7,493 nt of DNA, from NCBI GenBank assembly GCA_029259455.1, contig JAPDIT010000069.1:1-7493 (forward strand), given 5' to 3'. Shown piece by piece: positions 1-5,246 of this stretch (position 1 is its first letter; every line of letters begins with the position of its first letter). Source of the DNA: Archaeoglobi archaeon (GTDB lineage Archaea; Halobacteriota; Archaeoglobi; Archaeoglobales; Archaeoglobaceae). A program made the position numbers and the translations under genes. The notes under the pieces were generated by a model, which had not been told where the DNA came from, did no database searches, and saw nothing but the letters and a program-made list of their open reading frames with translations.

Positions 1-41
1 TGGGGAGCAGATTACGCCTACATGGCCCTGCTAACCGGAGC

Positions 42-51
42 GGAGGGGAGG
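42..51 (+). promoter_or_regulatory. Ribosome binding site selecting ATG 52
   Basis: GGAGGGGAGG lies immediately before ATG 52 and resembles the archaeal anti-16S complement GGAGGTGA. It favours ATG 52 over the in-frame ATG 22, which has only a distant GGGGAG at 2-7. In frame 2 an upstream reading frame would stop with TAA at 32-34, which fits an operon gene ending just before this site. Confidence 0.5.
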
Positions 52-2139
52 ATGCTGTATGAACCTTATGAGCCGCCGAAACAGGAACCGTATAAGGTCA
101 AGAGGGGCTGGTTCGGGGGCTGGTTCGAAGATATTTTTGGCAGAGTTGCTGGTGCCTTCCGATTCAGAGAGGTTACGGGAGCGACGGTGTTCGGAGATGT
201 GGGCAGGATACTTGACCCGTTCTTCAGTTCGCTGCGTGCTGGAATCCCTGCCTTGACGATTTTCGATGCCGTGAGCGGCATAGGCAAGGGCATGGAGTAT
301 CATCGCACGCTGGAAGAGTATCGGAAAAAAGTCAGTGGGCTGCAGGAGAGAAAAAAGGGCATTGAGCAGCTGATGGAGCAGGGAGTGCGGCAGGGGAAGG
401 CAGAGTGGGTCACGGAGGATAGGGAGAGGAAGCTGGTGGTGAAGGACGAGGAGCTGTACAGCGAGCTCAATGCGAGGATAAGCGAGTACAACAGGGAAGT
501 TGAGGAGGCGGAAAAGCTCAGGGAGGGGCTGAGGTCGATGGAGAAGGAGATAACACCGCCTTACTCAGCCAGGGACTACCCCGTCATAGGAAAGCAGCTC
601 TACGAGGCCGAGAAGTCCGCGGTGGAGTGGCTCAGGGAGAGGACGGGTCCGTTTAGTGCTGCCGGTCAGTTCGCGTCCGGCGTCGGAGCCGGCATAATCG
701 GTCTGGTGGAGACCCCTGCGTTTTTTGCGAATCTCGCCACCAAACCGAGCGCCGTCGGAGCGTCGATGGCCGTTCAAGCTCTCGAAAATCCAGCGGAGTT
801 TACCGGTTCGCTTGTTGGGGCTGCGATCGGAGGGAAAGCAGTCGGCTTCGCTGTGGGTAGAGGGGCTGGAGTAATTGGCAGGGGAATTGGCAGAGGTGTT
901 GAAACAGTGAGATCCGCTCTGACCGAGCCCAAACCGGTGAGTCAGACAATAATCATCGGCAACAAGGTGGTATATGAGGGTAAACCCCTGAACAGGCCGC
1001 TCATCACCGAATCAACGAGGATCGTGGATATGGAGCCCGTCAACATCAGGGTGGAGAAGTCGGCGGTCGAGTATCAGGGATTCAAGGCGGAGGTGGCTGG
1101 GGTGGAGAGCGGGGTGACGGCAAAAACGCTGAGGAGGGGCAAGACCTTCGAAGAAGAAGAGGTGGCAACCGTTTATAAGACGGAGAAGGGCGCAGAGCTG
1201 AACGTGGCTGCAACCCCCGTCAGAGCGACAAAGGTTGAAACGGTGGAGCCGGCATGGAAGATCACGCTGAGGAAGCCTGCGAAGATTAGAGTCATAACGG
1301 AGTATCAGAGCATCGTGGACAGACTGAGGGGTAGAAAGGATGTGGTGATCAGCGAGACGAGGGGCGGCGAGACTTCTGCAACGCTGTTCAAGAACTTCAG
1401 AAGTAATGTTGCGGAGGAGATCTACATCTCTCTCCCTGAGGATCTTGAACTCATTTACAGAGGAGAGATTGGGGGTGTGAAGACTGTCAGGATCTCGGCC
1501 GAGACTGTAAAGAGGATAAAATCGAAGGTTCTGGAGGAGTTCGAGCTGCCGGAGTCCGACACGGCGGTAATTACGAGGCCCAAATCCGAGACGAAGGTTA
1601 GACCGAAAACACCCTTCAAGATCGACGGCGTTGTCAGGGAAAGACTGGAGAGGGCGAGGGCTGCGAGAGAGGCTAAAGAGGGGACAAAGGCTGAAGCTGA
1701 GACCGTGACAGTCAAAAGGCAGGAAGGAGCGATCTACGTGCCGAGAACCGTTACCGACGTCGCAGCCGATGTTGCCGCCGATGTCGCTGCCACAAAAACG
1801 ACGCCAAAAACAACATCTCCGATACTGCCGGCTCTGTCTTTGACAGGACCACAGATGAGGCTGCCGGCACTCACGGTCTTCAAACCGAACATCCAGCTAC
1901 GGCCTGAGGACGCATACGAGCCGATCAGCAAACCTAAGCCCGAACTGAAGCCTGAGCTGAAGCCGGAAGAGGGAACTAAGGAGTTTCCGGTTATATCCAT
2001 AGTCCCATACGTTGCTCCCATTCCGTATGAAATACCGAAAGTTGAACCCATAACCGTCCGGATAGTTGAACCCATGCTGGCTGAACCCATGCTGGCATCA
2101 CAGTCCCCGTCAGGTAAGAGGCGAAGGCGATGCTACTGA
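52..2139 (+). CDS. Large coiled-coil, Gly/Ala-rich protein of unknown function (possible virion or envelope component)
   Basis: I do not recognise this protein. From ATG 52 it is 695 aa. That start has a strong site, GGAGGGGAGG, directly upstream; ATG 22 is in frame and the frame stays open to the window edge, so a longer product is possible. Numbering from ATG 22, I see an aromatic amphipathic N-terminal part (30-90), a charged coiled-coil-like region (92-178), a Gly/Ala-rich hydrophobic stretch that could enter a membrane (211-298), a probably beta-rich region (305-500), and a low-complexity tail with DVAA, KPEL and EPMLA tandem repeats ending in KRRRRCY. Its stop overlaps the next gene's start, so it heads the visible part of an operon of small membrane proteins. 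A tail-fibre, tape-measure-like or membrane-associated virion role is only a guess from architecture and context. The reading frame itself is certain. Confidence 0.85.
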   Translation: MLYEPYEPPKQEPYKVKRGWFGGWFEDIFGRVAGAFRFREVTGATVFGDVGRILDPFFSSLRAGIPALTIFDAVSGIGKGMEYHRTLEEYRKKVSGLQERKKGIEQLMEQGVRQGKAEWVTEDRERKLVVKDEELYSELNARISEYNREVEEAEKLREGLRSMEKEITPPYSARDYPVIGKQLYEAEKSAVEWLRERTGPFSAAGQFASGVGAGIIGLVETPAFFANLATKPSAVGASMAVQALENPAEFTGSLVGAAIGGKAVGFAVGRGAGVIGRGIGRGVETVRSALTEPKPVSQTIIIGNKVVYEGKPLNRPLITESTRIVDMEPVNIRVEKSAVEYQGFKAEVAGVESGVTAKTLRRGKTFEEEEVATVYKTEKGAELNVAATPVRATKVETVEPAWKITLRKPAKIRVITEYQSIVDRLRGRKDVVISETRGGETSATLFKNFRSNVAEEIYISLPEDLELIYRGEIGGVKTVRISAETVKRIKSKVLEEFELPESDTAVITRPKSETKVRPKTPFKIDGVVRERLERARAAREAKEGTKAEAETVTVKRQEGAIYVPRTVTDVAADVAADVAATKTTPKTTSPILPALSLTGPQMRLPALTVFKPNIQLRPEDAYEPISKPKPELKPELKPEEGTKEFPVISIVPYVAPIPYEIPKVEPITVRIVEPMLAEPMLASQSPSGKRRRRCY
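1756..1791 (+). repeat. Three 12-bp tandem units encoding DVAA
   Basis: Three consecutive copies of GAYGTYGCNGCC encode DVAADVAADVAA in the linker of the large protein. The third-position differences between copies show that the repeat is not very recent or is kept at protein level. Confidence 0.85.
1936..1971 (+). repeat. Tandem KPEL-type units
   Basis: Two exact KPEL copies and one degenerate copy (KPEE) in 12-bp steps form a Pro/Lys/Glu-rich spacer near the C-terminus of the large protein. This is typical of an extended, unstructured linker. Confidence 0.75.
2068..2097 (+). repeat. 15-bp direct repeat encoding EPMLA twice
   Basis: GAACCCATGCTGGC occurs twice in tandem, the 15-bp units differing only at the last base. 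The near-identity suggests a recent slippage duplication. A related VEP unit occurs just upstream at 2041. Confidence 0.85.
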
Positions 2140-2429
2140 CCGAAGGGGAGAAAGACTGGTGGACCTGGTTGCCACCGACCGGCAGAGAGGGGAAGGACTG
2201 GTGGACAGGCCTGATGGCGGGCTTCAACGTCCTGTCGAGATACGAGCTCGCCGGACTTGTAGAGGGGAGGAAGGGCATGCACATGCTGATCCCCGAAATT
2301 GCCAGGCCATACTGGGAGAGGTTCCTGATCTCTGCCGGCTTTGCCTCGATCCCTGTGGCGCAGCAGATGGTGAGGAAGAAAGGCCGGAAGAGAGGGAAAA
2401 AGAAGAAGAAAAAGAGGAGGAGGGGTTGA
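2130..2429 (+). CDS. Small protein with duplicated KDWWT unit and polybasic C-terminus
   Basis: Unrecognised 99-aa protein. ATG 2130 overlaps the end of the previous gene by 10 bases, which suggests translational coupling; the upstream site (GAGGCGAAGG) is weak. The N-terminus holds two copies of a G-E/R-x-KDWWT unit 14 residues apart (about residues 6-12 and 20-26). The middle (about 30-80) looks like an ordinary folded segment with PEIARPYWERF, and the last 18 residues are almost only Lys and Arg. A polybasic tail in a small operon protein could bind nucleic acid or acidic membrane lipid; the tryptophan pairs could seat at a membrane interface. Both are inferences. An alternative frame over the same bases (2066-2434) is a shadow. 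Confidence 0.75.
   Translation: MLLTEGEKDWWTWLPPTGREGKDWWTGLMAGFNVLSRYELAGLVEGRKGMHMLIPEIARPYWERFLISAGFASIPVAQQMVRKKGRKRGKKKKKKRRRG
2415..2425 (+). promoter_or_regulatory. Ribosome binding site for GTG 2431
   Basis: AGGAGGAGGGG at the purine-rich end of the preceding gene sits 5 bases before GTG 2431 and decides that non-ATG start. Confidence 0.6.
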
Positions 2430-2430
2430 C

Positions 2431-2865
2431 GTGAAAACGAAAATAGGTTTTGTGGAGGGTGTGATTCTGCTCGGTCTGATCGCGACGGTAGTGACTGCTG
2501 CCGTAACGCTCAGCAGCCTGTTCGTCCCGCTATTCACGCTGCTTCTCGTGTTCATCTACCGCAAGGTGCTGGAGGCCGAGGAGGAGGTTAAAAAGGAGCT
2601 GAGGGAGGAGATCGAGAGGCTGAAGAAAGACGTTAAGGGTCAGTTCACCATAGCCGGCCTGTTTGCAGTATTCATCATGCTGATCGTAACGATGAAGCTC
2701 ATGCCCGACATAATCAGCTACTGCGACGACATTGCCTCAACGCTTAATGATAAGGGCTACACCATAGCCGCCTTCCTCATCAAGCTCGTTCCGGCGTCGA
2801 TCGTGATAAGCATCCTGTCGGCCATCTACTACTACGCCAAGCCCATAATCCTGAGGGAGGGGTGA
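2431..2865 (+). CDS. Membrane protein with cytoplasmic-type coiled coil, unknown function
   Basis: 144 aa from a GTG start placed one base after the previous stop. The N-terminal hydrophobic region (8-43) is long enough for a hairpin of two helices. A highly charged heptad-like segment follows (44-70, Glu then Lys/Arg rich), which should form a coiled coil outside the bilayer, then two more membrane helices at about 72-92 and 111-136. The loop between the last two contains a Cys and several acidic residues. I recognise no family. Position and spacing place it in the same operon as the surface protein, so a role in an envelope or membrane-remodelling complex is plausible but not shown. The stop codon shares its last base with the next ATG. 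Confidence 0.85.
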   Translation: MKTKIGFVEGVILLGLIATVVTAAVTLSSLFVPLFTLLLVFIYRKVLEAEEEVKKELREEIERLKKDVKGQFTIAGLFAVFIMLIVTMKLMPDIISYCDDIASTLNDKGYTIAAFLIKLVPASIVISILSAIYYYAKPIILREG

Positions 2866-3161
2866 TGAGGGTCGAGAGGCTGGCCCTGCTCTTCGTGCTG
2901 CTGTCGGTCTGCGACGCCACCTTCACTGTTTGCTTCATCCTAGGCGGATATGGAACGAAGGCCAACCCGCTGCTGCGGGGTTTAACGGGCCACCTGTACT
3001 TGCTGCCCATCGTGAAATTCGTAACCGCCGCGGTGATCACCTCGATCGCCGTAATTGCTGAGAGGCGTGGGCAGGCGTGGGGGAAGTACGGGCTGGTTGC
3101 CTGCATCATCTTTTACGGAGGGGTCCTGCTGTGGAACTACAAAGAGCTGCTGCTTGGCTGA
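2865..3161 (+). CDS. Three-helix membrane protein, DUF5658-like
   Basis: 98 aa from ATG 2865, which overlaps the preceding TGA by one base and follows GGGAGGGGTG; GTG 2862 is an in-frame alternative giving one more residue. Three membrane helices are predicted by eye at about 6-28, 44-66 and 74-92. The segment with Asp17, a Thr-containing first helix and then KANPLLR at 32-38 matches the pattern I remember for DUF5658 (Asp in helix 1, then an EANPL-type motif). The function of that family is not known. Its last 31 bases overlap the start of the next gene in another frame, a strong sign of co-translation. Confidence 0.8.
   Translation: MRVERLALLFVLLSVCDATFTVCFILGGYGTKANPLLRGLTGHLYLLPIVKFVTAAVITSIAVIAERRGQAWGKYGLVACIIFYGGVLLWNYKELLLG
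3117..3124 (+). promoter_or_regulatory. Ribosome binding site for GTG 3131
   Basis: GGAGGGGT lies 6 bases before GTG 3131, inside the end of the upstream gene. This start gives an immediate signal peptide, which a start further upstream at 3077 would not. Confidence 0.6.
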
Positions 3162-3956
3162 TTGCGGTGCTCCTCGTCCTGCAGCCAGCGTTTGCCTACA
3201 CCCTGACGGTGTACGCCAAGGACGATGAGGGGAAGAGCATAGACAGTTTCTACGCCAAGCTTGACGACGTGCTGAAATCGACGAGTTCCGGCAACATAAC
3301 GTTCGAGAACGTGTCCGGAGATTACACGCTCGAGGTGTGGGCTGAAAACTACGCTGTGGCGAAGTATACCATCACGGTGGACAAGAACATGACCGTCACC
3401 GCCTACCTCACGCCCCTCAAAACCTCCTGGGTTGTGAGCTTCAAGGTGTACAGATGCTTTAAACCTGTCGCAAACATCCCTATAAACGTTAGCTACAACG
3501 GAAACGCAACGGGCAGTGGCTACACCGACGAGACAGGGAGCGTGGCCTTCAGGCTGGACAAGCTGAAGAGCCTACGTAATCAACGTGAACAACAGCGAGA
3601 AGGTTGTGAGCGTTCAGCCGGTTGAGAACAACTACATCATAACGCTGCCCTGCAACATCACGCAGGAGTGGGAGGAGGCAACGTACAACGTCACCACCGG
3701 CAACTACACCTGGGATCTGCTCACCACGGCCCAAAACCTGAGCTCCCAGCTCTCCCCCTCTGCAAGGGGATTCCTGAGCGGGCTGGTTGCCTGGCTTGCG
3801 ATGTATGGTGCCTCGACGCTCGGTGTAAATGCCGCCCCCGTCGGCGTCATAGCCCTCGCGGGGCTGGCAGTTGTCGGCCTGGCAGACTGGGTTGCGGTGC
3901 TGCTCTGCTGCGTCTTCACGGTGGCGATGTACATAATCAGGAGGGGGATCGGATGA
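3131..3956 (+). CDS. Secreted, membrane-anchored surface protein rich in N-glycosylation sequons, interrupted by an apparent +1 frameshift
   Basis: Two frames together make one sensible 274-aa protein. Frame A runs from GTG 3131 to codon 147 (AGC 3569-3571); skipping C3572 and continuing with TAC 3573 gives LKS-YVINVNN and runs to TGA 3954-3956. Residues 1-22 are a signal peptide (hydrophobic core 9-20, cleavage after AFA). Residues 23-205 look like one or two beta-sandwich domains, with phrases such as GKSIDSFYAK and GSGYTDETGSVAFRL typical of carboxypeptidase-regulatory or Ig-like folds. Ten N-X-S/T sequons lie there (N55, 60, 86, 119, 125, 153, 175, 186, 191, 202). Two or three membrane helices follow (about 213-270). 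This is the layout of a spike or S-layer-type glycoprotein anchored by its C-terminus. Without the skip, frame A ends in an unrelated 17-residue tail at 3625. Sequencing error, mutation or recoding are all possible. Confidence 0.75.
3569..3575 (+). other. Frameshift point in the surface protein gene
   Basis: AGC C TAC: one excess C at or near 3572 moves translation from the 5' frame to the 3' frame. The 3' frame is closed just upstream by TGA 3564-3566, and the 5' frame terminates at 3623-3625, so the change must fall between about 3567 and 3622. The protein sequence points to 3570-3573. There is no obvious slippery heptamer, rare-codon or stop-codon context of the known +1 recoding types. 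Confidence 0.7.
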
Positions 3957-4264
3957 TCGGCACGAAGATCATCGTGATGATGCTGTGTGCAAACATCTTC
4001 CTGGTGCTCTCAGGTTTTTCAGTTACCGGAGTCAATCTGATGAGCTCGGCCGAGCAGATGATGAACAACACCAACCCGGATATCGTCAGCTCGGCCACCA
4101 TGCTCTGGAACCTGCCGGGGCTGTTCATCGATGTGATAGCCGCCCCCTACGCACTGCTACTTTCTACAGGCGTTCCGGCGGAGATAAAGTTCGTGTTCGG
4201 CCTGCCCTATGCGACGCTCTACACGCTCGCCCTGATCTACTGGGTGAGGGGGAGGTTGATGTAA
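3953..4264 (+). CDS. Small membrane protein, two to three helices, unknown function
   Basis: 103 aa. ATG 3953 overlaps the preceding TGA (ATGA) and follows GGAGGGGG with a 5-base spacer; the longer frame upstream to 3668 is a shadow of the surface protein. Hydrophobic segments are at about 5-22 (helix or signal anchor), 53-71 and 77-97. The loop between the first two is Asn/Ser/Met rich with one sequon-like NNT at 38-40, so it may face outside. The two conserved-looking Pro-containing segments (LPGLFIDVIAAPY, FGLPYATLY) hint at kinked helices. I know no homologue; size and company fit a small virion or envelope membrane protein or a subunit of a membrane complex. Confidence 0.8.
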   Translation: MIGTKIIVMMLCANIFLVLSGFSVTGVNLMSSAEQMMNNTNPDIVSSATMLWNLPGLFIDVIAAPYALLLSTGVPAEIKFVFGLPYATLYTLALIYWVRGRLM

Positions 4265-4265
4265 A

Positions 4266-4532
4266 ATGAACGTCACGGAGATTCAGGATCTGTTCTGGAG
4301 CGGAATGGTGAACGTCTTCGGCTCGAGTCTTGTGGTGCTGCTCATCGCATTCGGCTTCCTGGCCTTCCTGTGCATTACTGCGAGAATGACGGTCGAGCAG
4401 TCGGCGATGGTGTTCATCCCCGCAATTTTCGGCATTGTTGCAGATGGATGGCTCCCCGTGTGGGTAAAGGGACTTCTTGTGATGGCGATGGGCATGATGT
4501 GGGGTCTCGCCCTTATCAGGCTGGTGAGGTGA
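4266..4532 (+). CDS. Small three-helix membrane protein, unknown function
   Basis: 88 aa from ATG 4266, one base after the preceding TAA, with GGAGGTTGAT 5 bases upstream. A short soluble N-terminus with a sequon (NVT at 2-4) precedes helices at about 18-38, 42-60 and 64-86, and the protein ends in a positively charged LIRLVR. Its size and helix spacing resemble many small hydrophobic proteins of archaeal viruses and of type IV secretion loci, but I see no diagnostic motif. It overlaps nothing and sits between two other tightly packed genes. Confidence 0.8.
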   Translation: MNVTEIQDLFWSGMVNVFGSSLVVLLIAFGFLAFLCITARMTVEQSAMVFIPAIFGIVADGWLPVWVKGLLVMAMGMMWGLALIRLVR

Positions 4533-4533
4533 T

Positions 4534-4779
4534 ATGCCGACGGTGGTTGCGGATTACGAGGCCAAGAGGTTCGTGCTGAGGTTCGAGGAGGACGGAGAGC
4601 TCTGCGGCTTCAAGTTCGATGTCTGCGTGCTGAGCAGCAACGACAGCGAGGAGTGGGTGGAGGTCTTTCAGGCTGAAGAAAGCGATGGCAGCACGGAGGG
4701 CAACAGGCTCATACTGTCCGCACCGCTCAGCGAGGTTGTGGAGCTGCTGGAGAAGATCCTCGCTTTTCTGCGGAGGTGA
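4534..4779 (+). CDS. Small acidic soluble protein, unknown function
   Basis: 81 aa. ATG 4534 directly follows GAGGTGAT, which itself contains the upstream stop. The sequence reads as beta strands (about 3-35, with two Cys at 24 and 31), an acidic Ser/Asp/Glu loop (34-55), a further strand, and a C-terminal amphipathic helix (about 64-81, VVELLEKILAFLRR). No membrane helix. The C-terminal helix resembles that of the next small protein (VVELLRKKFG), with 12 identical bases GTGGAGCTGCTG, suggesting related folds or a partial duplication. Function unknown; being the first soluble product after a run of membrane proteins, it may be a cytoplasmic partner. Confidence 0.75.
   Translation: MPTVVADYEAKRFVLRFEEDGELCGFKFDVCVLSSNDSEEWVEVFQAEESDGSTEGNRLILSAPLSEVVELLEKILAFLRR
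4772..4779 (+). promoter_or_regulatory. Perfect archaeal ribosome binding site for the 38-aa gene
   Basis: GGAGGTGA matches the full anti-16S complement and lies 4 bases before ATG 4784. It supports real translation of a 38-codon gene that would otherwise be ignored. Confidence 0.7.
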
Positions 4780-4783
4780 CGCG

Positions 4784-4900
4784 ATGCTGAGGGTTAGGGT
4801 GTACGTGGAAGATGTGAGGGGCAGGGGTGTTTTCAGGTACAAGGCCACCGTTCCCAGGATAGACGACGTGGTGGAGCTGCTGAGGAAGAAGTTCGGGTAA
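4784..4900 (+). CDS. Tiny basic protein (38 aa), unknown function
   Basis: ATG 4784 follows a perfect GGAGGTGA. The product has an N-terminal beta-hairpin pattern (LRVRVYVEDVRGRGVFRYKATV, given here only as strand-turn-strand, about residues 2-23) and a short C-terminal helix (27-38) ending VVELLRKKFG, similar to the end of the preceding 81-aa protein. Its TAA overlaps the next ATG (TAATG), so it is the link between two coupled small genes. Codon use and G+C agree with the upstream operon. The longer reading frame back to 4685 is a shadow. Role unknown; the fold could be a small nucleic-acid or protein-binding element. Confidence 0.65.
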   Translation: MLRVRVYVEDVRGRGVFRYKATVPRIDDVVELLRKKFG

Positions 4901-5025
4901 TGGCAAGGAAGAAAAAGAGGAGGAGGAAACTGATTGGAAGGGAAGTGCGAGAGACCCCTAAAGGCACCTACAAGAGCAGTAGTTCACAAGGTATTATCAA
5001 CTCATTGTTGAATGATATCAATTAA
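4900..5025 (+). CDS. Tiny protein (41 aa) with polybasic N-terminus, probable last gene of the operon, possibly truncated
   Basis: ATG 4900 shares its A with the preceding TAA; stop TAA is 5023-5025. Residues 2-10 are nearly all Lys/Arg (ARKKKRRRK), followed by a polar region and a short hydrophobic end (IINSLLNDIN). The polybasic patch echoes those at the ends of the 695-aa and 99-aa proteins of the same operon. There is only a weak site upstream (GAGGAAGAAG), so translation would depend on coupling. The first half has operon-like codons; from about 4975 the bases turn AT-rich, as in the neighbouring module. The present C-terminus may therefore be foreign sequence fused at the junction, and the original gene could have been longer. 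Confidence 0.5.
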   Translation: MARKKKRRRKLIGREVRETPKGTYKSSSSQGIINSLLNDIN

Positions 5026-5044
5026 GTGTCGTCTAAAACCTCAA

Positions 5045-5049
5045 TTTTT
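5045..5049 (+). terminator. Possible T-run terminator of the left operon
   Basis: TTTTT followed by C, 20 bases after the last + strand stop. Archaeal intrinsic termination often uses short T runs without a hairpin; this one is at the lower length limit, hence low confidence. Confidence 0.3.
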
Positions 5050-5147
5050 CCCCCTAAACTGTTTATACTCGTTTGTTAAATCGTTAAAACTCGCTGGAAA
5101 AGCCAGATTTGTTAAGATTCGTTTGTATCTAATGAATTTCCAAATCA

Positions 5148-5157
5148 TTGTTAACAA
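5148..5157. repeat. Perfect palindrome TTGTTAACAA
   Basis: 10-bp perfect palindrome whose TGTTAACA core recurs at the other edge of the right module (7446-7453). May be an operator or element-boundary motif; the AT-rich background lowers its weight. Confidence 0.5.
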
Positions 5158-5197
5158 ATTATTATTTGAGTTAATAATATAGACCAATTAGGAAATA

Positions 5198-5246
5198 CTA
5201 GAAGAAAGAATCAAGTGTTCTCTGTCCAAAAAACTCATCAAGTGTT
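5198..5246 (-). other. Tandem PIP-box-like tail coding region
   Basis: Encodes residues 304-319 of the TcmP homologue, with KTLDEFF then QRTLDSFF at a nine-residue spacing. The bases ATCAAGTGTT recur exactly at 5210-5219 and 5237-5246, so the double motif probably arose by a 27-base tandem duplication. Only the terminal copy has the consensus Gln. Confidence 0.7.

Larger units (their letters stand above)
5026..5197. other. AT-rich convergent intergenic region with TGTTAA repeats and palindromes
   Basis: No gene seen. The + operon ends on its left and the - operon on its right, so both must terminate here. TTTTT at 5045-5049 could end + strand transcripts, as archaeal terminators are short T runs. 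TTTGTTAA occurs at 5072-5079 and 5108-5115, and a perfect palindrome TTGTTAACAA at 5148-5157. An imperfect palindrome AATGAATTT-CC-AAATCATT spans 5131-5149. A weak hairpin CTGG-AAAAG-CCAG also lies near 5093-5105. Confidence 0.6.

Noticed and set aside
2..34. Tail of an upstream gene ending TAA 32-34 in frame 2
   Set aside because: Only ten residues (GEQITPTWPC) are visible and all three frames are open here, so it cannot be told from chance.
1734..2090. 118-aa - strand frame under the tail of the large protein
   Set aside because: Its Gly/Ser/Thr repeats mirror the tandem repeats of the + strand gene; it is a shadow.
2066..2434. 122-aa + strand frame overlapping the KDWWT gene
   Set aside because: It starts inside the EPMLA repeat, uses rare Cys/His-rich composition, and runs into the next gene's start; the 99-aa frame has sensible codons and domain texture.
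3077..3130. Longer start (3077) for the surface protein
   Set aside because: It would place 18 Arg/His-rich residues before the signal peptide; GTG 3131 has its own ribosome site and gives a normal signal sequence.
3585..3956. Separate gene starting at GTG 3585
   Set aside because: No ribosome site before it, and its first residues complete the beta domain of the upstream frame; a single shifted gene is more likely, though a split gene cannot be excluded.
5026..5197. CRISPR array or tRNA in the AT-rich spacer
   Set aside because: Repeat units are only about 8 bases with uneven spacing, and no cloverleaf or attachment-type tRNA end is visible.
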